NCBI GenBank assembly: GCA_009773765.1
Contig: WTWZ01000022.1
Location: 72,303 to 136,302 of the forward strand
Direction: 5' to 3'
Length of the DNA stretch: 64,000 nt
Origin: Prolixibacteraceae bacterium
GTDB taxonomy: Bacteria; Bacteroidota; Bacteroidia; Bacteroidales; Prolixibacteraceae
A program made the position numbers and the translations under genes. The notes under the pieces were generated by a model. The model did no database searches. It saw only the letters and a program-made list of their open reading frames with translations, and was not told where the DNA came from. Below are positions 9,073 through 17,841 of this stretch, one piece after another (the first letter of the stretch is position 1; every line of letters starts with the position of its first letter).

Positions 9073-12039
9073 TTAAAAATCAATATTTACACCGAACATG
9101 AATGTACGCGGACGCGGATACATGTTGTTATCAATTCCACCTCCAACTTCCGGATCAAGTCCTTCGTATTCTGTTAACGTAAAAACGTTTTGTACTGTTC
9201 CGTACAGCCTTATTTTCATCCTGTCGTCATAAAAATTGCTAAATGTATATCCCATACTTACATTGTCTAACTTAACGAATGATGCATGTTGCACATAATA
9301 GTCAGATTCGTATTTTGGATTTTCGAAATTCGATTCGAACACACTCCCGTTGAGGTTATTCAGGTAACCTACCGAGTTGTATAAATTATTATAAGTTGCC
9401 TGGGTTGACCAAACATTATTGTAGATGTAGTTGCCAAGGCTAACCCTGCCGTTCAATCCAAAATCCCAGTTTTTATAGTCTAATTTTGTTGAAAAACCCA
9501 TAAATACCGGAGGTGTGGGATTTTTGTACTGATAAAGGTCATCGTCGTTTATTACTTTATCTCCGTTCCTGTCAACATAAAGTCCTTCAATGGGTTGGCC
9601 GGCTTCATTATATACCTGTTCCCAAACATAAAACGAATTGGCCGGGTAACCTACCGAGTGGATTTGAATGTTGTTTCCAACACCTCCTGAAATTCCGCCG
9701 GTTTCAACACCTTTGTATGTTGGGTCGTCGTTTGCGGTCAGGCGGGTAATTTTATTTTCGTTGTAAGTTGCATTAAAACCAATTTCCCAGTTTAAATTTT
9801 CTTTTGCAATAGCAACCGCATTAATACTGAATTCAACACCGCGGTTTTCCAAATCGCCAACGTTGGTAAGAATATAGTTGGTGAGGTTTGTTCCGGCCGG
9901 AACCGGAATAAAGTTGATCAAATCATCGGTTTGGCGATAATATGCGTCAATTGCCCCGGTTAACCTGTTGTCGAGGAATCCGTAATCAAAACCAATATTC
10001 CAGGTGGTTGTTTCTTCCCATTTAATATTGGCGTCGTAACCTTCCGGACGAATAGTTCTGTAAAACTGGTTTCCAAACTGGTATTGGGCAGTTGGTTCTC
10101 CAAAAGTGTATCGTGGCATGTACGGATAATCGTTATCTGAAATATTCTGTTGCCCGGTAACACCCCATCCTGCGCGAAGTTTTAGGTCGGAGATGGTTTT
10201 TGATCCTTTCAGAAATGATTCTTCATTTATTTTCCATGCCAATGCAACTGCGGGAAACAAACCCCAGCGGGTATCGGGAGAAAAGCGCGACGAACCATCC
10301 TGGCGTACAGTTGCGGTAAGTAAATACCTTTCTTTCAAGGTGTAATTTAAACGGCCAAAAAACGAAACAAGGTAATTTTCAGTTTCATAATCGGTATCAG
10401 AAAAAACTTCGGTACCTCTTACATTGGTGCTTTTCGATGTGCCTGCCCTCCAAAAATGCTGCCAGGAGTAACCACCCATAACATCAATCCGGCTGGCAAT
10501 TGATTCAATATCTTTAACATAGTTCAGATAAAAATCCAGAAGTGTATTCTTTTTATCCTGTGTGTAAACCATGTTGTTACCACCGCCTTTCAGCTTGTCG
10601 TACGACCATGAGGCATATTCGGGAGTAAAACTGGTGCCGTCACTTTTCGATACATCATAGCCCAGGTTCAGGTTTGCCCTTAAATCGGGCAAGAAATGAA
10701 AACGGTAATCAAACTGAATATTTCCCAAGCTGCGCTGAACTTTTGACTGGTCATCAACCAGCATCAGTTGTGCAACCGGATTGCTGGGAGCAATGGTAAT
10801 CGGGTCGCCATTTTGCTGTCTCCAGGTAAAATAACCGCCGTAAGGGCTGCCGGTATCGAAAACAGGTTGAGTTGGTGCGAAACTAAATGCCGAGCCAATA
10901 GCGCCACGGTTGGCAAACTGGTTGTTAATCAGCATTCCTTTCAAATTGGCATTCACGCGCAGATGGTCGTTGAAAAATGACGGGTTAAATCCAAAAGAGC
11001 CTGTAACCCTGTTCATGCCATCGGTTTTTAAAATACCTTCCTGGTTGGTGTATGCCACCGAAGCACGGAAAGGCATTTCTTTAATATTGCCGGTTAGGCT
11101 TAAATTGTGGTCGATTCCATAAGCGTTGTTGTAAATTTGATCCTGCCAGTCGGTATCTGCCGGACCAAGTAACCTGGTTGCATTGGGATTGTCGGCATAG
11201 CGCTGCTCAACCAAATTTCGAAATTCGCTTGTAGAGAGAGGTTCGATTGTATTTGCCAGAGTTGACAACGAAAAATACTGGTTATAATTTACTTTCAGCG
11301 GTGTTCCCTTTCTCCCTTTTTTGGTAGTAATAATAATTACTCCGTTTGAAGCGCGCGAACCGTAAATTGCAGTTGCCGAAGCATCCTTTAAAACAGTGAA
11401 TGTTTCAATGTCGCCCGGATAAATTGTACTCAACGGGTTTTTCATCCCCGAAATACCATCGTTATCCACCGGCACTCCATCAATTACAAATAACGGGTCG
11501 TTGCTGGCCGAAAGCGACGAACCGCCCCTGATACGGATTGTAGCGCCTTCACCCGGAGAACCGCCACCAGAGGTAATTTGAACGCCGGCAATTTTTCCGG
11601 AAACAAGTTGCTCGGGAGTTACAATTGCCCCCGGGTTAAAATCGTCAGAGTTTACTGCTGAAACTGAACCGGTTGCATCCGATTTTTTAACCGAACCATA
11701 ACCAATTACCACAACTTCCTGCAGTTTTTCGATGGATTGTAACAGCTTTACATTAATTACATTTGTTACGGCCACCACAATTTCCTGGGGGGTGTAACCA
11801 ATGAATGAAAAAACAAGTGTCTGACCTGCTTCAACGTTAATTGAATACTCACCGTTGAAATTAGTCGCAGCCCCGATTGTAGTCCCTTTAACTACAACAC
11901 TTACGCCAGGCAACGCTTCACCATTTTCGGCATCGGTAACTTTACCTGTAATTGTTTTTATCTGGGCATAACCACCCGATGTGATTAACACCGCAACCAA
12001 AAACAAAAAAACTTTAAGGTTTTTACGAATAATCCTCAT
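9073..12039 (-). CDS. susC: SusC-like TonB-dependent starch transporter
   Basis: 988 residues. A signal peptide ends near GGYAQ. Next come a carboxypeptidase-regulatory-like domain (ITGKVTDAENGEALPGVSVV, ~30-105), a plug domain (VVVIGYGSVKKSDATGSVSAV through DGVPVDNDGI and AIYGSRASNGVIIITTKKG, ~110-240) and a beta-barrel ending in RPRTFMFGVNIDF. The terminal Phe is typical of outer-membrane barrels. It is the first gene of the minus-strand susC-susD-susE-amylase cluster. A perfect LacI-type palindrome lies 176-191 bases upstream of its start. Role: TonB-energised import of malto-oligosaccharides together with SusD. Confidence 0.95.
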   Translation of the reverse strand: MRIIRKNLKVFLFLVAVLITSGGYAQIKTITGKVTDAENGEALPGVSVVVKGTTIGAATNFNGEYSINVEAGQTLVFSFIGYTPQEIVVAVTNVINVKLLQSIEKLQEVVVIGYGSVKKSDATGSVSAVNSDDFNPGAIVTPEQLVSGKIAGVQITSGGGSPGEGATIRIRGGSSLSASNDPLFVIDGVPVDNDGISGMKNPLSTIYPGDIETFTVLKDASATAIYGSRASNGVIIITTKKGRKGTPLKVNYNQYFSLSTLANTIEPLSTSEFRNLVEQRYADNPNATRLLGPADTDWQDQIYNNAYGIDHNLSLTGNIKEMPFRASVAYTNQEGILKTDGMNRVTGSFGFNPSFFNDHLRVNANLKGMLINNQFANRGAIGSAFSFAPTQPVFDTGSPYGGYFTWRQQNGDPITIAPSNPVAQLMLVDDQSKVQRSLGNIQFDYRFHFLPDLRANLNLGYDVSKSDGTSFTPEYASWSYDKLKGGGNNMVYTQDKKNTLLDFYLNYVKDIESIASRIDVMGGYSWQHFWRAGTSKSTNVRGTEVFSDTDYETENYLVSFFGRLNYTLKERYLLTATVRQDGSSRFSPDTRWGLFPAVALAWKINEESFLKGSKTISDLKLRAGWGVTGQQNISDNDYPYMPRYTFGEPTAQYQFGNQFYRTIRPEGYDANIKWEETTTWNIGFDYGFLDNRLTGAIDAYYRQTDDLINFIPVPAGTNLTNYILTNVGDLENRGVEFSINAVAIAKENLNWEIGFNATYNENKITRLTANDDPTYKGVETGGISGGVGNNIQIHSVGYPANSFYVWEQVYNEAGQPIEGLYVDRNGDKVINDDDLYQYKNPTPPVFMGFSTKLDYKNWDFGLNGRVSLGNYIYNNVWSTQATYNNLYNSVGYLNNLNGSVFESNFENPKYESDYYVQHASFVKLDNVSMGYTFSNFYDDRMKIRLYGTVQNVFTLTEYEGLDPEVGGGIDNNMYPRPRTFMFGVNIDF

Positions 12040-12214
12040 TTTAAAATGTTATTAGTTTATAATCGTTTATTACGTTTGTTAAATAAATTAACTGTCTCTT
12101 AATTGGCAAATAATCAACATTTTATAATCTGTTTTTATTTAACTTGTCGCATAAATCCGTGGCGAATGTAAAAAAAATGTTAAAGAATTATTATGATTTT
12201 ATGGCCACTAAATT

Positions 12215-12230
12215 CCGCAAACGTTTGCGG
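12215..12230. promoter_or_regulatory. LacI-family operator upstream of susC
   Basis: CCGCAAACGTTTGCGG is a perfect 16-base palindrome with the central CG of LacI-family operators. Its core recurs at 16112-16124 upstream of the MFS transporter. Both sites flank the region that encodes a LacI-family regulator, so that protein is the likely ligand (inference). The remainder of the 12040-12381 gap contains AT-rich sequence and, for the downstream methylase, a candidate -7 element TAGTTTTG at 12347-12354. No further gene is seen. Confidence 0.8.
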
Positions 12231-12381
12231 TTACGATTGCGCCAAGTATGTTATACAACAGGTTGGAACTGTTGGGTAAGTTTTGGGTGATTTTGGGTGC
12301 TGATTAAACAATTTCGATAATTAGTTTCCTTGTGGGTAAAAACATATAGTTTTGAGATTTATAAAAATATTTAGTACCTGG

Positions 12382-13347
12382 ATGAAACGAACAAATCAAA
12401 TCGAACAATCAGTTGATATAACAAATGATGAATCTGCAAATAAGATGGCAAAACCTTTTTTGAAATGGGCAGGAGGGAAAGGTCAGTTGATTAATATATT
12501 TCGTGATTTTTATCCTGCTGGGCTCAAAAACGGACAGATAAAAAGTTATTACGAACCATTTATCGGCGGTGGCGCGGTGTTTTTTGATGTGGCACAACAT
12601 TACAATATACAATCGGCAGTTTTATATGATATTAACCAGGAGTTGATTTTAACCTGGCGCGTAATTCAGCAAAATGTTTATCAACTGATCGAAATTCTGG
12701 ATTCAATTCGAAAAACTTATGAGAAACTGAGTGAGAATGCGCAATCCGGATACTACTATAAAACCAGGGACGATTTCAACCGGAGTATGCACAAAGTGGA
12801 ATATTCAGAATATAATGATAGCTGGGTTTTAAGGGCTGCACAGATTATTTTTCTGAACAAAACCTGTTTTAATGGCCTTTTCAGGTTGAATCAAAAAGGA
12901 GAATTTAATGTACCGGCTGGCCGGTATAAAAATCCAATGATACTTGATGAACAAAATCTGGTTAACGTTTCAAAACTGCTCGAAAAAGCAGAAATAAAAC
13001 ATGCAGGTTTTAAAATAGTTGAACACGGCATAAAAGCGGATTCATTTGTGTATTTTGATCCTCCTTATCGTCCAATCAGCAAAACTTCAGGTTTTACATC
13101 ATACAGTAAGTTCAAGTTCGAAGATACGGAACAAAGACAGTTGGCAGATTTATTTCATCGCCTTCACAATAGGGGAATTAAGCTGATGCTGAGCAATTCC
13201 GATCCCAAAAACATCGATCCTGATGACCATTTTTTTGATGAAATTTATAAAGAATTTAAAATAGCGCGTATTCCCGCACGGCGGATGATTAATTCCAATG
13301 CCGCCAAAAGGGTTGCCATTAACGAAATAGTAGTTACCAACTATTAA
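12382..13347 (+). CDS. Orphan DNA adenine methyltransferase (Dam / D12 class)
   Basis: About 321 residues. The family motifs are clear: the SAM-binding FLKWAGGKGQL, then EPFIGGGAVFFDV, and the catalytic DPPY box in YFDPPYRPIS followed by TSGFTSYSKF. The ATG at 12382 is ~28 bases after a -7-like TAGTTTTG. An ATG at 12445 (MAKPFLKWAGG) would give the more usual short N-terminus, so the start is uncertain. No restriction endonuclease gene is adjacent, which suggests a solitary methylase. It splits the susC promoter region from the LacI gene, and its more AT-rich, different codon feel suggests an insertion into the starch locus (inference). The target site cannot be read from sequence; GATC is only a family-based guess. 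Confidence 0.85.
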   Translation: MKRTNQIEQSVDITNDESANKMAKPFLKWAGGKGQLINIFRDFYPAGLKNGQIKSYYEPFIGGGAVFFDVAQHYNIQSAVLYDINQELILTWRVIQQNVYQLIEILDSIRKTYEKLSENAQSGYYYKTRDDFNRSMHKVEYSEYNDSWVLRAAQIIFLNKTCFNGLFRLNQKGEFNVPAGRYKNPMILDEQNLVNVSKLLEKAEIKHAGFKIVEHGIKADSFVYFDPPYRPISKTSGFTSYSKFKFEDTEQRQLADLFHRLHNRGIKLMLSNSDPKNIDPDDHFFDEIYKEFKIARIPARRMINSNAAKRVAINEIVVTNY

Positions 13348-13479
13348 TTATAATGGGGAAAAGGTGTTGCAAAATATATGCCCCAAACGGGTTTTTGTGC
13401 AGATTAATATTACTTTTAGAAAACCAAAAATGCTAAACTATTTTAAACTAACCGTTGTTTTTTGGGTCTGATGTAAACA

Positions 13480-14496
13480 ATGAAAAGCGGGCTAATTACC
13501 ATAAAAGATATTGCACGTGAGCTAAAAATTTCTCCGTCAACCGTTTCAAGGGCGCTAAAAAACCATCCTGACATTAGCAAGGAGACAAAAAAGGCGGTTA
13601 ACGAACTTGCTCAAAAGAGCAACTATCAGCCCAACGCTGTGGCTTTAAGCCTGAAACAACGAAGAAGCAACACCATTGGGGTAATTATCCCCGAAATTGT
13701 CCATTATTTTTTTTCATCCGTAATCAGCGGAATTGAGGATGTGGCTTACGATTCAGGGTTCAACGTAATTATTTGCCAATCAAACGAGATGTACGCCCGC
13801 GAAGTGGTAAACACCCGGACACTTCTGGCAAACCGTGTCGATGGAATTTTGGTTTCAATTTCAAAGGAAACTCAGAACTTTGATCACTTTTATAAGGTTC
13901 GCGAGAACGAAGTTCCTCTGGTTTTTTACGACAGGGTGGTTCCCGGGTTTGAGGCCGACCAGGTTATTGTTGATGATTTTGATGCGGCCTATCGCGCTAC
14001 ACGTCATTTAATTGAGGGGGGGCGCAAAAAAATCGCACATTTTTCGGGCCCTAAAAACCTGCTCATCAGTCAAAATCGAAAAGATGGTTATTTGAAAGCC
14101 ATGAACGAAGCACGTATCCAGGTAAAAAATGAATGGATTGTTGAAGCCGATAATTTTGAAAAAGCACGAATTGCAATCATCAATCTTTTGGAAGAAAAAA
14201 CCGAAATTGACGGTTTATTTGCAGTAAACGATCTCACGGCAGTTGGCGCAATGCAAACCCTTCAGAAACGGGGATTTAAAATACCAGGTGAAATTGCAAT
14301 TGTAGGTTTTTCCGATGGCCGTTTATCAGGAATTACCGACCCGGCGCTTACATCTGTCGATCAGCATGGTTACGAAATGGGAACCGTTGCCACGGAGTTA
14401 CTTTTAAAACGAATTTTAGCCAATAAATATGTTGCTCCTTTCGAAACCAAAATCCTGAATGCAAATCTCATCGTCAGGGGTTCGTCGGTAGTTTAG
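13480..14496 (+). CDS. LacI-family transcriptional regulator of the starch locus
   Basis: 338 residues. The N-terminal helix-turn-helix with hinge helix is plain: TIKDIARELKISPSTVSRAL (6-26) and AQKSNYQPNAVALSLKQRRS. It is followed by a periplasmic-binding-protein-like sensor domain (NTIGVIIPEIVHYFFS..., DGLFAVNDLTAVGAMQ, IVGFSDG). It lies between the susC operon and the transporter-phosphorylase operon, both of which have the palindrome it would be expected to bind. Classical Bacteroides sus is controlled by SusR, so LacI-type control is a local variant. It is probably the maltose/maltodextrin sensor. Repressor or activator mode is not decided by sequence. Confidence 0.9.
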   Translation: MKSGLITIKDIARELKISPSTVSRALKNHPDISKETKKAVNELAQKSNYQPNAVALSLKQRRSNTIGVIIPEIVHYFFSSVISGIEDVAYDSGFNVIICQSNEMYAREVVNTRTLLANRVDGILVSISKETQNFDHFYKVRENEVPLVFYDRVVPGFEADQVIVDDFDAAYRATRHLIEGGRKKIAHFSGPKNLLISQNRKDGYLKAMNEARIQVKNEWIVEADNFEKARIAIINLLEEKTEIDGLFAVNDLTAVGAMQTLQKRGFKIPGEIAIVGFSDGRLSGITDPALTSVDQHGYEMGTVATELLLKRILANKYVAPFETKILNANLIVRGSSVV

Positions 14497-14538
14497 ACTA
14501 TTCAATTTAAGCTATTCTTTAATAATATTTTAACTATT

Positions 14539-15981
14539 TTATTCGATTAAGATTTTCCAATATCCGCTTGTTCCACCAATTCGTTCAATTACACCCTTCT
14601 CTTTCAAAGCATTAAAATGTTTTTGCGCTGCACTGTAGTTTATTTTCATCTTTTCAGCTACATCCCTATATGCAATTCTATCATTATTTTTTATGAATTC
14701 AAGCACTTCTTTTTGGCGTTTAGTTAAATGAACTGCACCACCTTTTGCACCACCTTTTGCACCACCTTCTTCATCATCTGCTTCAGGTACATCATTATTA
14801 ATTCTCAAAGGAAATGTAACAATGGTAGTATCAATATGAATATCAAAAACTGGTTCGATTTCAATGTACGATTTCCAACCATTAATCATTTTATCGAAAC
14901 CAAAACCGGCATTTTCAGCTAATTTAACAGCTCTAAACGACTTTGCAAGAATTGGATTTCTTGGCATTGAAGCATCAATTTCAAGTAATTTTTTAAGCGA
15001 AACCGGCAGCCCGCCTGGATTATTGAATTCAATTCTATCGTCGAAAATTCGAATTCTTGGTTTTGCAGGACTAAAATAATCTGCATGCATCAGCATATTT
15101 ACCAATGCTTCACGAAGAGCTTCCAAATACGGAAAGTCCTCAATAGCAAATCCTTCTTCTCCCATTTTAAAAGGTAAATCAACTCTTTGTCTTATCCTGT
15201 CGAAAGCAGTAAAATAGTATTCCCACAAATTTTCCTGTTCTTCCATTCTGTAAGTATATCTTTTAGTTGAATCAGAATATGAAGTTCCTGGAATTTCAAG
15301 TAAATCGATTCTGAAATCGGGGAAGATTCGTTGAATCATTTCATTTCTCCCAAAAAACAATAATCCGGCAAAAGTCATTTTTCCATCCTCAACAATTTGC
15401 AATTTCGACAGGAGTTCATTCCTTGTCAGTTTGTTATATGAATGTGATGGATTGAATCTTGACATATAATCGCGATACCTTTCAACGGAGTGATTATTTA
15501 TTGAAGTATCGTCAAATTCTGGTATTGTTACCGAAGTTCTGGTTCCAAATGCCTGATCGCGGTACATGGCATCAACTTCCTCACGTGTTGCCCGCTGGTC
15601 GCCACTGGCTGTTCTTAAAAAAGTATTTAAAGGTGCACCAAAGTAGATTGGCTTTTTATTAGAAAGCGGAATATAAAAGGCCAGTACCGTCCCTTCATCA
15701 AAATCATACTTTTTACAAACAGGTCTTATTTTATCTTTGAATTTTTCACCCCGAAGAGTTGTTGTAAAGTCCTGCTCTGTTTTCTCCGGATTCTCTACAC
15801 CAACAATTTCAAATGATTTCCCTTTTAGTCTAATTCAAAAAATTAACCAACCTCCGGCTGTATTTGAAAATGCACTCACTGTTTCCCAGATATTTTTAGG
15901 AATTTTGGTGCTTGCCTCCTTAACTTCAAAATCTTCCCATTCAATATCTCCTAATCGCGCTATGAGTTGATCTTTTGTCAT
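14539..15981 (-). pseudogene. Schlafen/AlbA_2-type ATP-binding regulator broken by one stop
   Basis: Reading from ATG 15981, the frame MTKDQLIARLGDIEWEDFEV...SNTAGGWLIF meets TGA at 15835-15837. It then continues in the same frame (IRLKGKSFEIVGVE...) for 430 more codons to 14539. At the stop position relatives carry Gly (GGWLILGI type), so GGA to TGA explains it. Domains: AlbA_2/Schlafen N-terminal (~1-130), an ATP-binding HATPase_c_4-like region (YLEALREALVNMLMHADY, GFGFDKMINGW) and a C-terminal winged helix (LTKRQKEVLEFI...). An internal ATG at 15567 could still give the C-terminal 342 residues. It sits between the LacI gene and the transporter operon, and is unrelated to starch use. Confidence 0.85.
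14735..14770 (-). repeat. Three tandem 12-base units in the Schlafen-type gene
   Basis: GCACCACCTTTT occurs twice, followed by GCACCACCTTCT. On the coding strand it encodes repeated GGAK just before the winged helix. Copy-number change would keep the frame (4 residues per unit) and alter the linker length. Confidence 0.85.
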
Positions 15982-16111
15982 TGATAAAATCTGATTTTGA
16001 TAAATGTAGTAAGTAAAATTAAACGTTTTTTGGAAATTGTTGAAAAATGTGGAACCATTGATAATTTTAAATTCGAGCAGGAAAAAAAATTCAAAAAAAA
16101 TAAACCCCCTC

Positions 16112-16124
16112 TGCAAACGTTTGA
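16112..16124. promoter_or_regulatory. LacI-family operator upstream of the transporter operon
   Basis: TGCAAACGTTTGA contains the palindrome CAAACGTTTG, the same core as the operator at 12215-12230. It lies about 60 bases upstream of the -33 element of the transporter promoter, an upstream position more like an activator site than a classical roadblock. The rest of 15982-16308 shows no gene. Confidence 0.75.
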
Positions 16125-16180
16125 AATAACCTTTTCATTAAGAAAATGCTGGTTTTTAACAATTTGCTGAAGATCAAATA

Positions 16181-16213
16181 TTTGGGTTTATAAAAAATTC
16201 TGTTTTATATTTG
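16181..16213 (+). promoter_or_regulatory. Promoter of the transporter-GH65-GH13 operon
   Basis: A -33 TTTG (16181-16184) and a perfect Bacteroidota -7 element TATATTTG (16206-16213) are separated by 21 bases. Predicted transcription starts near 16219, leaving a leader of about 90 bases before the transporter start. Confidence 0.75.
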
Positions 16214-16308
16214 TCCTGGCAAATCAACATTATACTTCTGTTTAATCCGCAAAATCTTTGAAGCAGGGATTCGTTCCCGGCTAATTATCATTTTAAAATA
16301 CAGGTGTT

Positions 16309-17820
16309 ATGGTCAAAAAACCTATGCTAAGTTTCTGGCAAATCTGGAACATGAGTTTCGGATTTCTGGGTATTCAATTTGGTTTTGCATTGCAAAATGC
16401 CAATGTATCGCGAATTTTTCAGACACTTGGAGGCGATGTGGACCGGCTGGCAGTTTATTGGCTGGCTGCTCCGCTCACGGGATTAATCATTCAGCCCATA
16501 GTTGGTCATTACAGCGATAAAACCTGGGGAAGGCTTGGGCGCCGCCGCCCATATTTACTGGTAGGCGCTGTACTTGCCTCATTGGCGCTTTTATTTATGC
16601 CGAATTCCCCGACGTTGTGGATTGCTGTCGGAACACTATGGATTATGGATGCTTCAATCAACATTTCAATGGAACCATTTCGTGCTTTTGTAGGCGATAA
16701 CTTGCCTTCGGAACAACGAACCAGCGGATTTGCCATGCAGAGTTTCTTTATCGGAACAGGTGCAATTATAGCTTCATTTCTTCCTTATTCAATGACAAAC
16801 TGGTTTGGTATTGAAAACACCGCTCCCGATGGAATCATTCCTCCCTCTGTAAAATGGTCGTTTTACATTGGTGGAATAGTGTTTTTAGGGGCTGTTTTAT
16901 GGACTGTTTTCAGATCGAAAGAATATTCACCCGAAGAAATGAAAGCTTTTGAAACTGAAAAGATGAAAACCAATTCCTCGGTTGTTCTGAATTACCGGCC
17001 TGCATCCCAACTTCTAAATGTATTTCTGCGGAATGGAATCATTTTTTTAATTGTTGGTTTGGCGCTTGTCTGGTTTGTTTATTTCAAAGAGCTTGAAAAA
17101 GAGATGTACATTATGGGCGGCGGACTGGCAGTTTACGGGGTTATACAGTTTGTAACCTACCTTTTAACGAAAATCAAAAAAACTGAAAACGGGTTGGTCG
17201 AAATTATGACCGACATGATTAACATGCCAAAAACGATGGGACAAATGGCTTTGGTTCAGTTTTTTTCTTGGTTTGCGCTGTTTGCCATGTGGATTTATAC
17301 CACTGCGGCAGTAACGGGTCATGTTTACGGAACAAGCGACACAACTTCTGAATTGTATAACGAAGGCGCCGACTGGGTTGGGGTTTTGTTCGGAATTTAT
17401 AACGGATTTGCAGCAGCGGTTGCATTCGGTTTGCCCGTTTTGGCAAAATACACCAGCCGGAAAATTACACATTCTATTTCGCTGATTATTGGCGGACTGG
17501 GATTAATATCATTCTATTTTATAACCAACCCAAATCTGTTATTGGTTTCCATGGTGGCCGTCGGAATTGCGTGGGCAAGCATTTTATCGATGCCTTATGC
17601 CATTCTCACAGGATCATTGCCTGCAAACAAAATGGGAGTTTACATGGGGATCTTCAATTTTTTTATTGTGATTCCTCAAATTCTGGCGGCAAGCATTTTA
17701 GGGTTTATGATGCGCAGGTTTTTTGATGGCGATGCAATATGGGCGCTGGTGGCAGGTGGTATCTCCATGATAATTGCCGCGGCAACTGTAATTATTGTTG
17801 ACGATGTTGATCATCCCTGA
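16309..17820 (+). CDS. MFS maltodextrin/maltose transporter
   Basis: 503 residues, about 12 membrane segments, of the GPH/SLC45-like sugar carrier group. Signatures: PLTGLIIQPIVGHYSDKTW followed by GRRRPYLLVGA (the loop 2-3 motif, ~residues 45-85) and a second-half VGIAWASILSMPYAILTG. Homologues act next to susA/susB-type genes as inner-membrane malto-oligosaccharide carriers. First gene of a plus-strand operon, 21 bases before the GH65 gene, with its own promoter and LacI-type operator. Role: brings maltose or short maltodextrins from periplasm to cytoplasm. Confidence 0.9.
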   Translation: MVKKPMLSFWQIWNMSFGFLGIQFGFALQNANVSRIFQTLGGDVDRLAVYWLAAPLTGLIIQPIVGHYSDKTWGRLGRRRPYLLVGAVLASLALLFMPNSPTLWIAVGTLWIMDASINISMEPFRAFVGDNLPSEQRTSGFAMQSFFIGTGAIIASFLPYSMTNWFGIENTAPDGIIPPSVKWSFYIGGIVFLGAVLWTVFRSKEYSPEEMKAFETEKMKTNSSVVLNYRPASQLLNVFLRNGIIFLIVGLALVWFVYFKELEKEMYIMGGGLAVYGVIQFVTYLLTKIKKTENGLVEIMTDMINMPKTMGQMALVQFFSWFALFAMWIYTTAAVTGHVYGTSDTTSELYNEGADWVGVLFGIYNGFAAAVAFGLPVLAKYTSRKITHSISLIIGGLGLISFYFITNPNLLLVSMVAVGIAWASILSMPYAILTGSLPANKMGVYMGIFNFFIVIPQILAASILGFMMRRFFDGDAIWALVAGGISMIIAAATVIIVDDVDHP

Positions 17821-17841
17821 AAAAATGAAAGAAAAGTTAAA

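Noticed and set aside
15838-16116. N-terminal extension of the Schlafen-type gene from an ATG at 16116
   Set aside because: The extra ~45 residues are Phe/Asn-rich low-complexity sequence overlapping the LacI-type operator; the family start MTKDQL at 15981 fits better.
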